From assembly GCA_000431535.1 (NCBI GenBank), contig HF991826.1:18071-65845 (forward strand): a stretch of 47,775 nt of DNA, in the 5' to 3' direction. The notes beneath the pieces are model-generated. The model saw only the letters and a program-made list of their open reading frames with translations. It made no database searches and was not told the DNA's origin. The DNA comes from Clostridium sp. CAG:678 (GTDB taxonomy: Bacteria > Bacillota > Clostridia > Oscillospirales > Acutalibacteraceae). Shown here piece after piece: positions 7,647 to 15,779 of this stretch (within the stretch, counting starts at the first letter, position 1; each line of letters starts with the position of its first letter). Position numbers and translations under genes: made by a program.

Positions 7647-9182
7647 TTAATCACCTTTCAGCGTTATATCCTCATCCGTAACCTGCTGCTGATTTGCCGA
7701 AGCAAGATCGATCTCCTGCTTGGATGGCACGCTTTCCACGGGAAGATATATAGTAACAAGGGTGCCTTTTCCCTCTTCGCTGTCGATCTCCAGCTTACCC
7801 TTGTGCAGATTCACGATCTCATTGGTAACGGCAAGGCCTATACCCGAGCCTCTGACCGAAACATTTGCTTTATAAAATTTATCAAACACATGGGGCAGGT
7901 CTTCTTTTGAGATGCCGCACCCCTGGTCTGCAATGGAGATTTTAACGGCAGGCCCTCCGTCCAGTTCGGAAAACTCAGCTTTTACAAAGATCTTGCTGGG
8001 CGCGCGCGAATATTTCAGCGCGTTATCCAAGATATTCATAAACACCTGCTTTAACCGGTTCGGATCCGCGTTTGCTGGCGCCGCAATCTCCGGAATACTG
8101 TATCTGACCTCGACGCCCTCTCTCATGGCGCGTTCGCAGAATGTGAACACGGTTTCATCCAGTTCGGCAAAAATATCTGTTTTCACAAGCCTTAAGATCA
8201 TTCTGCCGCTCTGCAAACGGCTGAAATCCAGCAGTTCCTCTACAAATCCCTCCAGCCTGCCGGATTCCTTAACGATAACGTCAAGCCCTTTCACAGTGAG
8301 TTCATCCTGCTGGATCTCCTTGCTGTAAAACAAGGTCTCCGCCCAGCCTTTTATGGAGGTGAGCGGCGTTCTGAGCTCATGTGAAATGGTGGAAATAAAA
8401 TCATTCTTCATTTTATCCGCCGTTGCAATCTCCGAAGCCATGGAATTGATGGAATCACAGAGATTGCCGATCTCATCGTCATACTTTTTTTCTATCCTTG
8501 AATCCAGATTGCCGCCGGCGATTTTTTTGGTGGTTTCCGTGATCTCCCGGATCGGAATAATAATAGAACGGATAAAAAACAGATTGGAAAGCAGAATGAT
8601 TCCAAAAATAAATAAAATGATAAAAAACAAAATCAGGATGATTGCGCCGAGCTGCGTATCCACTTCGCCTATTGAGGTCATGACCCGCACGGCGCCGACA
8701 TTGGTGCCGCGGGAATTCTGAATCACACGGGACAGCGCCATGATCTTATCGCCGCCGTCTGTGATCCTGCCCGTATACTCGCCGGTGCCGTCGCTGCCGG
8801 ACATGGCGGATGTATAATCCGGCATTTCGCAGTTTTCAATGATAAAGCCGTTTGAAGAAGCAATCACTTCGCCGTCATTATTGATGACCCAGACGGTGGT
8901 TTTATCCTTATAAGAATAACTGTCTATAAACTGCGCCGCTGATGTTTCAAGCGACATGCCCGAATCCAGATTTGCCGAAAAATACTCCGCTGAATTGGCT
9001 GACGCTCCGGATTCCAGAATATTCCGCACCGATTCATAATAATAGTTTTTGATAAAAACGCTTGCCGCAACGAATGCCGCAATCAGAAGGACTACAACGA
9101 CCAGCAATATATTTAAAAGCCATCTTTTTGTAAGCCCGTCCACTTTGATAATATGTAGTTTTTGAGCAAGCTTCTTTTTCAT
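7647..9182 (-). CDS. sensor histidine kinase (PhoR/ResE/WalK type)
   Basis: The 511-residue membrane kinase has TM1 at about 22-42, an extracytoplasmic sensor domain (43-177, single-CACHE/PAS-like), and TM2 at about 178-203. HAMP follows (204-256), then HisKA with the phospho-acceptor His268 in ISHELRTPL, and HATPase_c (about 365-485) with the N box ILDNALKYS, DQGCGIS and GSGIGLAVTNEI. It phosphorylates the response regulator encoded just upstream in the same unit. The signal is unknown. The preceding lipoprotein with calcium-site-like repeats may be an accessory sensor. It also heads a run of translation and chromosome genes, so its unit mixes regulation with housekeeping. Confidence 0.93.
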   Translation of the reverse strand: MKKKLAQKLHIIKVDGLTKRWLLNILLVVVVLLIAAFVAASVFIKNYYYESVRNILESGASANSAEYFSANLDSGMSLETSAAQFIDSYSYKDKTTVWVINNDGEVIASSNGFIIENCEMPDYTSAMSGSDGTGEYTGRITDGGDKIMALSRVIQNSRGTNVGAVRVMTSIGEVDTQLGAIILILFFIILFIFGIILLSNLFFIRSIIIPIREITETTKKIAGGNLDSRIEKKYDDEIGNLCDSINSMASEIATADKMKNDFISTISHELRTPLTSIKGWAETLFYSKEIQQDELTVKGLDVIVKESGRLEGFVEELLDFSRLQSGRMILRLVKTDIFAELDETVFTFCERAMREGVEVRYSIPEIAAPANADPNRLKQVFMNILDNALKYSRAPSKIFVKAEFSELDGGPAVKISIADQGCGISKEDLPHVFDKFYKANVSVRGSGIGLAVTNEIVNLHKGKLEIDSEEGKGTLVTIYLPVESVPSKQEIDLASANQQQVTDEDITLKGD

Positions 9183-9200
9183 TTACAACTCTTCTTTGGT

Positions 9201-9914
9201 TTATTTTGAGGATGTGATCCACTTATAGCCGAGGCCCCATATGGTAACGAGCCTTGTGGGGGAAGATGGATTATCTTCCACCTTCATTCTGAGACGGCGG
9301 ATATTGACATCCACGATCTTTTCATCGCCGTAATAATTCTCGCCCCACACCTGCTTTAAAATATTGGTTCTGCTTAAAGCGGCGTTTGGGTTTTTAAAGA
9401 AATATTCAATGATCTGAAATTCCACCTGCGTGAGTTCGATCAGTTTGCCGGCTTTGGACAGGGTACGGTTTCTGAGATTGAGTTCAAACTCGTCCAGCGT
9501 GATCACATCCAAAGACGCATCTGCTTTTCTGAAACCGCGGGTCATTTCCACGCGGCGGTAAACAGCGTCCACCCTTGCCATCAGTTCGCTTGGTGAAAAC
9601 GGCTTTGTAACATAATCGTCCGCGCCTACGAGCAAACCGGTCACTTTATCCATCTCCTGCGTTTTGGCGGAAAGCATGATTATACCAAGATCGGACGACC
9701 TTTTTCTGAGTTCCTTGCAGACCGTCAGCCCGTCCACCTCCGGCATCATAATATCCAGAATGGCAACGTCAAAAGACGCCTCGTCCTTAGAAAACAGATC
9801 CAAAGCAACAGCGCCGTTTTCCGCCTGCTCGACATCATAGCCGCTTCGGGTAAGATTGATCACGATAAATTCACGGATGGATTCTTCATCCTCAGCAACA
9901 AGCACCTTTTTCAT
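9201..9914 (-). CDS. OmpR/PhoB-family response regulator
   Basis: The 237-residue regulator has a receiver domain (1-120) with acidic pocket Glu8-Asp9, phospho-acceptor Asp54 (AILDIMMPEVDG) and the conserved Lys in VTKPFSPSEL. The C-terminal winged-helix DNA-binding domain (about 135-235) has the typical ELTQVEFQIIEYF and VDVNIRRLRMKVED stretches. It is the partner of the histidine kinase 18 bases downstream. Targets cannot be told from the sequence; the extended -10 promoter upstream of the unit may be autoregulated. Confidence 0.95.
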   Translation of the reverse strand: MKKVLVAEDEESIREFIVINLTRSGYDVEQAENGAVALDLFSKDEASFDVAILDIMMPEVDGLTVCKELRKRSSDLGIIMLSAKTQEMDKVTGLLVGADDYVTKPFSPSELMARVDAVYRRVEMTRGFRKADASLDVITLDEFELNLRNRTLSKAGKLIELTQVEFQIIEYFFKNPNAALSRTNILKQVWGENYYGDEKIVDVNIRRLRMKVEDNPSSPTRLVTIWGLGYKWITSSK

Positions 9915-9927
9915 AAATTATTCTCCT

Positions 9928-11229
9928 TTATAAGTCCCTAAGCATGGATTTTACGGCATCTGCGGAAAAATCCCCATTGCCGCCGTTTTCGGTATGCACA
10001 AGATAAACATAGCCCGAACTTTCCGCCACAGCCGTAAAGCCGGCAAAAGAGGTTGACGCGGAATCATAGTGTGCCTTTAACACGCACATGACCGAAAACA
10101 GGATTTCATCGTTTTCATCCGTTACGGTCAGGAGCGAGTCTTCCGGCGAGTAAAGGACTTTGATTTTATCAAAATACGCATCGGAAATGATGAGCTGATA
10201 TTCATCTTTTACCACAACGATCGATGAACAGTCTTTCACAAGCACCGAATCGTTATATTTATTCCATTCCACGGCGTATACATCTGCCGGCATGGCGTCC
10301 TTTTGCGCGTCCGTCGGAATTTCCGTAATACCGTCCTCATCCACATCGCTGCAGTTGAGCATAACGGAACGCGAAGTGGCGTTTGTAACGCCGCTGGAAT
10401 AACTGTAAAACGGAGATATGATCGTATTATAATAATCTGACCAATAGATCACTTCCGTAAGCATCTGTGTGCCGTCTGACTTAACGGCATCGGCATAGAT
10501 ATAAACCCGATCGTCCTCAACGTCATACTGAATATCGTCATAATAACTGATATGGCCGTCCAGCTTTGTTCTGCCGATCGTTTCCCTGCCGCCGTCAGAA
10601 TATTCATAAAGCGTGGCGGAAGCGGAGATTTCATCCCCGGTTTCAATCGTGAACGCCAGCATTTCGTTTACGGAATCCAGATCCATATCCACCACGATAC
10701 AGTTGTTGACCGTAAGTTCCGAACCGACCGGCTCAAGCGAATATCCGCTGCCGGTATTCTGGTGGTAAACGGTGAGCACATGATTTGTTGAATTGCTGAT
10801 CACATCCCACAAAACAACGAATTCAAGGACGCCATCCCCCGTAAGATCTGAAAACGAAAGCGAATAAACGTCAGAATACTCACTGCTGATATTGTAGATC
10901 ACAGACCAGTTCTGTGCCGTTTTATCAATCACAGCCATGCAGATCTTGCCGGGCGTTTTCTCCGGCTCATAGAACACAACCGCTTCATCGGCTGAATCCC
11001 CGTCCACATCAAAAAAACTGAAAGCAGTGGTAAATTCCCCGCCGGACGGCGTTTTCAGCGTATATCCGCCGCTGACATAGGATGAAAGCGCGTTCTGAAC
11101 ATCGGCGTCATCACCCTGGGGAGACACGGGAGAGATCAGTTCATCCACAGAAGATGCAAGCCTGAAAGAACAGCCGCTTAAAACAAGAGACAGCAAAAGA
11201 ACCGCCGCGGTCAGTTTAATCCATTTCAA
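9928..11229 (-). CDS. lipoprotein with FG-GAP/VCBS-like repeats, upstream of two-component genes
   Basis: The product of 433 residues is predicted to be an extracytoplasmic lipoprotein: a signal peptide ends in the lipobox LSGC, with Cys20 as the lipid-bearing residue. Several repeats resemble FG-GAP/VCBS calcium sites (FFDVDGDSADEAVV, FSDLTGDGVLEFVV, DMDLDSVNEML, SDVDEDGITEI), suggesting a beta-propeller. A TTG at 11229 with an AGGGGGTG box about 6 bases ahead gives a clean signal peptide. The in-frame ATG at 11259 would add ten charged residues before it. It is the first gene of a unit with a response regulator and histidine kinase, so it may feed a signal to that kinase; this is inferred from position alone. 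Confidence 0.82.
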   Translation of the reverse strand: MKWIKLTAAVLLLSLVLSGCSFRLASSVDELISPVSPQGDDADVQNALSSYVSGGYTLKTPSGGEFTTAFSFFDVDGDSADEAVVFYEPEKTPGKICMAVIDKTAQNWSVIYNISSEYSDVYSLSFSDLTGDGVLEFVVLWDVISNSTNHVLTVYHQNTGSGYSLEPVGSELTVNNCIVVDMDLDSVNEMLAFTIETGDEISASATLYEYSDGGRETIGRTKLDGHISYYDDIQYDVEDDRVYIYADAVKSDGTQMLTEVIYWSDYYNTIISPFYSYSSGVTNATSRSVMLNCSDVDEDGITEIPTDAQKDAMPADVYAVEWNKYNDSVLVKDCSSIVVVKDEYQLIISDAYFDKIKVLYSPEDSLLTVTDENDEILFSVMCVLKAHYDSASTSFAGFTAVAESSGYVYLVHTENGGNGDFSADAVKSMLRDL

Positions 11230-11285
11230 ACTTTCACCCCCTGAGCAACGCCCGAACACGCCTAATAATCCATTATATTTGTAAT

Positions 11286-11294
11286 ATTATAGCA
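11286..11294 (-). promoter_or_regulatory. extended -10 promoter of the lipoprotein/two-component unit
   Basis: On the minus strand TGC-TATAAT (11294-11286) forms an extended -10 element. No good -35 exists at 17 bases (TTTATT), which extended -10 promoters tolerate. It lies about 57 bases before the TTG start in an A+T-rich 226-base gap between hpt and the lipoprotein gene. Confidence 0.55.
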
Positions 11295-11396
11295 TTAAAT
11301 AGTTACAAAATAAATAACTTTTTATATATTTTTATAATAAATATTACAAACTTAACTGAATTTTAATAGATAAAATTAACAAAAATAAAAACAGAT

Positions 11397-11439
11397 ACAA
11401 AAATACCGCCCCGTTTTGCCAAGGCTTAACAGAGCGGTA
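11397..11439 (-). terminator. rho-independent terminator after hpt
   Basis: A 12-bp stem (TACCGCTCTGTT with AACGGGGCGGTA on the minus strand, two G-U pairs) and a 12-base loop are followed by TTTTTGT. It lies 17 bases after the hpt stop and closes the purine salvage unit. Confidence 0.85.
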
Positions 11440-11455
11440 ATCATTTGAAACCTGA

Positions 11456-11998
11456 TTATTTTTCGTAAACACTGCGTTTCAGCGCGCCGATATAGGGCAG
11501 ATTTCTGTATTTCTGATCATAGTCAAGACCATACCCCACAACGAACTCATCCGGAACACTGCACCCCACATAATCGGGAGAGATATCGGCAACACGCCGT
11601 TCCGGTTTATCCAGCAGCGTAACGATACTGATAGATTTTGCGCCGCGCGTTTTCAGAATATCCGAAACATATTTCAGCGTTCTGCCGCTGTCCAAAATAT
11701 CTTCCACGATCAAAACGTCATAGCCGTTCAGATCAATATCAATATCCTTGGTGATCTTAACCCTGCCTGTGGATTCCGTGCCGCTGCCGTAAGAGGAAAC
11801 GGACATAAAATCTATGCTGAGCGGCAGTTCGATATGGCGCACAAGATCCGTCATAAAAAAGACACAGCCCTTTAAAATGCCGAGAACCAGAAGATTTTTT
11901 CCTTTAAAATCCGAGGTAATACGTTTGCCGAGCCTTTCGTTGATCTCTTTGAGTTCCTGTTCGGAAACAAGCACTTTTTCAACATCTTTATGTATCAT
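11456..11998 (-). CDS. hpt: hypoxanthine phosphoribosyltransferase
   Basis: The 180-residue enzyme joins hypoxanthine or guanine to PRPP to make IMP or GMP. The PRPP-binding motif [14 protein letters not shown] lies at about 95-108, the flexible-loop signature is [12 protein letters not shown], and the C-terminal base-binding region [22 protein letters not shown] is typical. Length matches the family. It is the last gene of the unit with the BmpA-type nucleoside transporter and xpt, a coherent purine uptake and salvage group. It starts 3 bases after the permease... in transcription order it follows the permease gene with only a 3-base gap, so translation is probably coupled. Confidence 0.95.
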   Translation of the reverse strand: MIHKDVEKVLVSEQELKEINERLGKRITSDFKGKNLLVLGILKGCVFFMTDLVRHIELPLSIDFMSVSSYGSGTESTGRVKITKDIDIDLNGYDVLIVEDILDSGRTLKYVSDILKTRGAKSISIVTLLDKPERRVADISPDYVGCSVPDEFVVGYGLDYDQKYRNLPYIGALKRSVYEK

Positions 11999-12001
11999 AG
12001 C

Positions 12002-12988
12002 TTACCTTTCCTCTCTGAAATAGGACAGGCCGAGGGACGCCGGACCCTGATTTTCCTTTTTCTTGCGCATGGAGCCGATGATCAAAACGATGATCGTTAC
12101 AACATAAGGCAGCATCTGCGCAATAAACGAGTTGATATTCCAGCCCAAAACGCTTGGTACATAGTTATACGCCCAATAACAGAAGCCGAAGATATAAGAG
12201 CCCCAGATCAGGTTGATCGGTTTCCATGTTGCGAATATAACGAGCGCCACAGACAGCCAGGCGAGCGCCTCAATCGCATCGCCTGCGGCGGTTGCCCAGG
12301 TGCCGTAGTTATAATCCAGCACATAGTAAACGCCGCCGAGACCGGTAATGCCGGAACCGATGCAGGTGGCAAGGTACTTGTATTTTGTAACGTTAATTCC
12401 GGCGGCATCGGCAGTTGCAGGCGATTCGCCCACGGCGCGCAGATTCAGACCCGCTTTTGTTTTATTGAGAAACAGCGTTGCCGCAATCGCGATGAGGATA
12501 ACCAGGTACATCATAAAGCCGTAAGAGAAAAAGACCTGACCGAACCCTTTACTTAAAGCGCCGAATATTTTAAAGGAAAACACCTCGTTGGCAAAATCCG
12601 CTTTGGTGGAGGTGGAACCTTCCGGGATGATAAAAGTGCCCACAAATTTGGAAAGGCCGACGCCGAAGATCGTAAGCGTAAGACCTGTAATATTCTGATT
12701 AACACGTAAAGTCGTGGTCAGCAAACTGTAAAGCGCGCCGGCAAGGAAAGATGCCGCGAACGCGCAGACAAGACCGATCACAATGATAAGAACTGCGCTG
12801 GGATCCTCTGTGGAATTCTGATACAGATACGCGCCGGAAAATCCGAACGCCGCACCGATACACATGATGCCCGGCGTGCCGAGGTTGAGGTTGCCGGCTT
12901 TTTCCGTTAGCGTTTCTCCGATCGCGCCGTACATAATTACGGAGCCGAAGATGACGGCTCTTGTGAGCCAAACGATTAAATTTTCCAT
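12002..12988 (-). CDS. nucleoside ABC transporter permease (NupQ-like)
   Basis: The 328-residue integral membrane protein belongs to the BPD_transp_2 permease family. It has eight to ten hydrophobic helices and the stretch GEKAGNLNLGTPGIM-like segment LTEKAGNLNLGTPGIM near residue 27, the hallmark of the second permease of BmpA-type nucleoside importers. A second conserved piece is LRAVGESPATADAAGINV, the coupling-helix region that docks on the ATPase. It pairs with the 370-residue permease encoded 11 bases upstream. Substrate is most likely purine nucleosides or bases, given xpt and hpt in the same unit. Confidence 0.92.
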   Translation of the reverse strand: MENLIVWLTRAVIFGSVIMYGAIGETLTEKAGNLNLGTPGIMCIGAAFGFSGAYLYQNSTEDPSAVLIIVIGLVCAFAASFLAGALYSLLTTTLRVNQNITGLTLTIFGVGLSKFVGTFIIPEGSTSTKADFANEVFSFKIFGALSKGFGQVFFSYGFMMYLVILIAIAATLFLNKTKAGLNLRAVGESPATADAAGINVTKYKYLATCIGSGITGLGGVYYVLDYNYGTWATAAGDAIEALAWLSVALVIFATWKPINLIWGSYIFGFCYWAYNYVPSVLGWNINSFIAQMLPYVVTIIVLIIGSMRKKKENQGPASLGLSYFREER

Positions 12989-12999
12989 AGCCGCCCTCC

Positions 13000-14112
13000 T
13001 TACGCGTTCTTTTTGCGGAAGTTCAGTTTATAATTGATAAAGAATTCCGCGCCGATAACGAAGAACAAAACGATACCGATAACGATCTGCGAAGCGGAAG
13101 AATCAAACGCATCGTTGGAATTGGCGATCAGATTCGTGCCCCTTTCCAGCACAACGATAAACAGAGAGATAAACACCATTTGTATCGTATTGAATTTTGC
13201 AAGCCACGCAACAATAATTGCCGTGAAGCCGTAGCCGCCGCCCGTTGTTCCGGAGGAAATGGAATGATCCTGACCGGCAACGGTAAGAAAGCCGCACATG
13301 CCGCATATTGCGCCGGACATGAGCATCGTGCGGATGATCACTTTATTGACGTTGATACCGGCATATCTGGCGGTATTGACCGATTCGCCAACCACAGCGA
13401 TCTCATATCCGTGTTTTGTTTTCTTTAAATAGAGAAAAACGAGCACGGCAAGAATCAGAACTACAACGGTGTTGAGCGCCCAGTCCGTGCCGAACAATTC
13501 GGGAAGATAGCCGGCTTTTGTTGCCCGGTTGATTTTGCCGAGGGAAGAGGCGGAGCCTTTCCACTTATCATAGAAGAAATCAACCAGTTTGATCACCACG
13601 TAGTTCATCATCAGCGTGAACAGCGTTTCATTCGTATTGAATTTCGCCTTGAAAAGTGCGGGAAGGAAACCGACAAGGGCGCCCGCCGCCACAGCGGCAA
13701 CGATCATAACAACAAAAAGGAGCCATGCCGGCAGTGCTGTAGAGCAATACACCATAACGATTGCCGTAGCAAGGCCGCCCGCAAGGAGCTGGCCTTCCGC
13801 GCCGATATTCCAGAACCGCATTTTAAAAGCCGGCGCAAGCGCAACAGCAATACAAAGCAGCTTTGCGGTATAGATCAAAGTGCTGGACAGATAGATCTTA
13901 TTGCCGAACGCGCCTTTGATCATGGTGGAATACAACTCCACGGGGCTGACGTCAATTACGATTTTCATAAAGACCGCAACCGCGATCAGGCCGAGAACGA
14001 GCGCGATGCCGCGGTAGCCCCATGCTTTCAGCTGGGAAACATTTTCTTTTTTTGTGAGCCGAACAAACGGCTCCTTTACTTTTGCTGCGGATACGTTTTC
14101 CATTGCGCTCAT
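13000..14112 (-). CDS. nucleoside ABC transporter permease (NupP-like)
   Basis: The 370-residue permease has about ten hydrophobic segments and the family pieces FWNIGAEGQLLAGG (near 105) and VVGESVNTARYAGINV, the coupling region. Residues 1-30 form a polar cytoplasmic N-terminus. The start overlaps the ATPase stop by 4 bases (ATGA), indicating coupled translation. It forms a heterodimeric channel with the downstream permease. Confidence 0.92.
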   Translation of the reverse strand: MSAMENVSAAKVKEPFVRLTKKENVSQLKAWGYRGIALVLGLIAVAVFMKIVIDVSPVELYSTMIKGAFGNKIYLSSTLIYTAKLLCIAVALAPAFKMRFWNIGAEGQLLAGGLATAIVMVYCSTALPAWLLFVVMIVAAVAAGALVGFLPALFKAKFNTNETLFTLMMNYVVIKLVDFFYDKWKGSASSLGKINRATKAGYLPELFGTDWALNTVVVLILAVLVFLYLKKTKHGYEIAVVGESVNTARYAGINVNKVIIRTMLMSGAICGMCGFLTVAGQDHSISSGTTGGGYGFTAIIVAWLAKFNTIQMVFISLFIVVLERGTNLIANSNDAFDSSASQIVIGIVLFFVIGAEFFINYKLNFRKKNA

Positions 14113-15632
14113 GCCTCCTCTCTGAGATTCGTCATCATAAGACCGATCTCATCTTTTGACGCGGTTCTTGTATCAACGATACCGTTTACTTTACCGCCGC
14201 AGAGCACCATGATTCTGTCTGTAAGTTCAAGCAGAACATCCAGATCCTCGCCGACATAAATGACCGCGGTGCCCTTTTTCTTTTCTTCATTCAAAATATT
14301 ATAAATGGCATAAGAAGTATTGATATCCAGTCCGCGAACGGCATACGCCGTCATAAGAACGGACGGGGAACCCGAAATTTCCCTGCCGACAAGCACTTTC
14401 TGCACATTGCCGCCGGAGAGCTGCCGTACCGGGGTATTGATATCCGGTGTTACGACTTCCAGATCATCCCTAACCTTTTCCGCAAGTTTGCGCGGTTCTT
14501 TCTGCGAGATGATCGGGCCGCCCTTATCATAGGAGCGCAGGAGCATATTTCCCGTCATGCCCATGGAACCGACAAGACCCATGCCGAGCCTGTCCTCCGG
14601 CACAAAGGAGAGCGAAACGCCGAGATTGCGGATCGCCTTAGGCGTTTTGCCAACAAGCTGCTGCGGTTCGCCGTCCGGCGGAAGATACATAATGCTGCTG
14701 CCGTCCATCGTTTTCTGTAGTCCGGCAACGGATTCCAGCAGTTCTTTCTGCCCGCAGCCCGAAATGCCCGCGATACCGAGGATCTCGCCGCTGTTGGCGG
14801 TAAAAGACACGTTATCGAGCACAAGGACGCCTTCACTGTTTTTAACGGAAAGATTTTTAACTTCCAGCCTGATCCGGGGATTTACGGGATCATCCCTTTT
14901 GATATTGAGTTCTACCTTTTTGCCCACCATCATTTCGGTAAGCATTTCCTCGCTTGCGTGTTTGGTTTCCACCGTGCCCACGTATTCCCCTTTTCTGAGA
15001 ATGGAAACGCGGTCTGAAACCTCAAGCACCTCATTCAGTTTATGGGTGATGATCACGACGGATTTGCCGTCATCGCGCATACTTTTGATCACCTTAAACA
15101 GTTTTTGCGTTTCCTGCGGCGTCAGAACGGCGGTAGGCTCGTCCAAAATCAGGATCTCCGCTCCGCGGTAGAGCGCTTTTACAATCTCTAAAGTCTGCTT
15201 TTGGGAGACAGACATTGTGTATACTTTTTGAGAGGTATCTATTTCAAAGCCGTATTTATTGCAGATATCGTTAATTTTTGCGGCGATTGCTTTTTTGTTG
15301 TATTTTTCCTTTTTATCCAGCCCGAGCGCTACATTCTCCGTTGCCGTAAAAACATCCACCAATTTAAAATGCTGATGGATCATACCGATGCCGAGAGCAT
15401 ATGCGTCTTTTGGGGAGCGTATGGACACTTCTTTTGAATCAACAAAAATATGCCCTTCATCCGGCAGGTAAATCCCTGAAAGCATATTCATCAGGGTTGT
15501 TTTTCCGCTGCCGTTTTCACCCAGAAGAGAAAGGATTTCTCCGTGGCGGATATCCAGACTTACGTCTTTATTTGCAACAACGCTGCCGAAAGTTTTTGTT
15601 AGATTTTTAAGCTGAACGGCAATCTGTTCCAA
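14109..15632 (-). CDS. nucleoside ABC transporter ATPase, two nucleotide-binding domains (NupO-like)
   Basis: The product of about 507 residues carries two fused ABC domains. The first is canonical: Walker A GENGSGKTT, Q-loop region HQHFKLVDVFTATENV, Walker B ILILDEPTAVLTP. Its signature motif is diverged (SVSQKQ), as usual in this family. The second has a degenerate Walker A (GISGCGQKE), an intact LSGGN signature, and a Walker B region reading AYAVRGLD in place of the more usual QPTRGLD, so it probably does not hydrolyse ATP. An in-frame ATG exists at 15653 without a ribosome site. A perfect AAAGGAG lies 7 bases before the TTG at 15632, which I prefer. Confidence 0.9.
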   Translation of the reverse strand: MEQIAVQLKNLTKTFGSVVANKDVSLDIRHGEILSLLGENGSGKTTLMNMLSGIYLPDEGHIFVDSKEVSIRSPKDAYALGIGMIHQHFKLVDVFTATENVALGLDKKEKYNKKAIAAKINDICNKYGFEIDTSQKVYTMSVSQKQTLEIVKALYRGAEILILDEPTAVLTPQETQKLFKVIKSMRDDGKSVVIITHKLNEVLEVSDRVSILRKGEYVGTVETKHASEEMLTEMMVGKKVELNIKRDDPVNPRIRLEVKNLSVKNSEGVLVLDNVSFTANSGEILGIAGISGCGQKELLESVAGLQKTMDGSSIMYLPPDGEPQQLVGKTPKAIRNLGVSLSFVPEDRLGMGLVGSMGMTGNMLLRSYDKGGPIISQKEPRKLAEKVRDDLEVVTPDINTPVRQLSGGNVQKVLVGREISGSPSVLMTAYAVRGLDINTSYAIYNILNEEKKKGTAVIYVGEDLDVLLELTDRIMVLCGGKVNGIVDTRTASKDEIGLMMTNLREEA

Positions 15633-15736
15633 ACTATCGCTCCTTTTCATCATTTTTTCATTTCTGCTGCGAAAGCAGCCGGGGATTCATTTGCAGGGCA
15701 AACCGAACCCCTGTTGATTATAACAGAATAACCAAT

Positions 15737-15764
15737 GAAAGGGAAGCCGAAAAGCTTCCCTTTC
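15737..15764 (-). promoter_or_regulatory. stable stem-loop between binding-protein and ATPase genes
   Basis: A perfect 11-bp stem (GAAAGGGAAGC with GCTTCCCTTTC) and a 6-base loop lie just after the bmpA-type stop. On the minus strand it is followed by ATTGGTTATTCTG, not a T run, so it is a poor terminator. Such stems after the binding-protein gene commonly protect the upstream mRNA from decay or cause partial termination, giving more binding protein than ATPase; that role is inferred. Confidence 0.65.
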
Positions 15765-15779
15765 CTGAATTTTCAGCGA

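Noticed and set aside
7005-7910. 301-codon open frame on the plus strand
   Set aside because: It is antisense to the DUF1385 gene and the kinase end; both opposite genes are clearly real.
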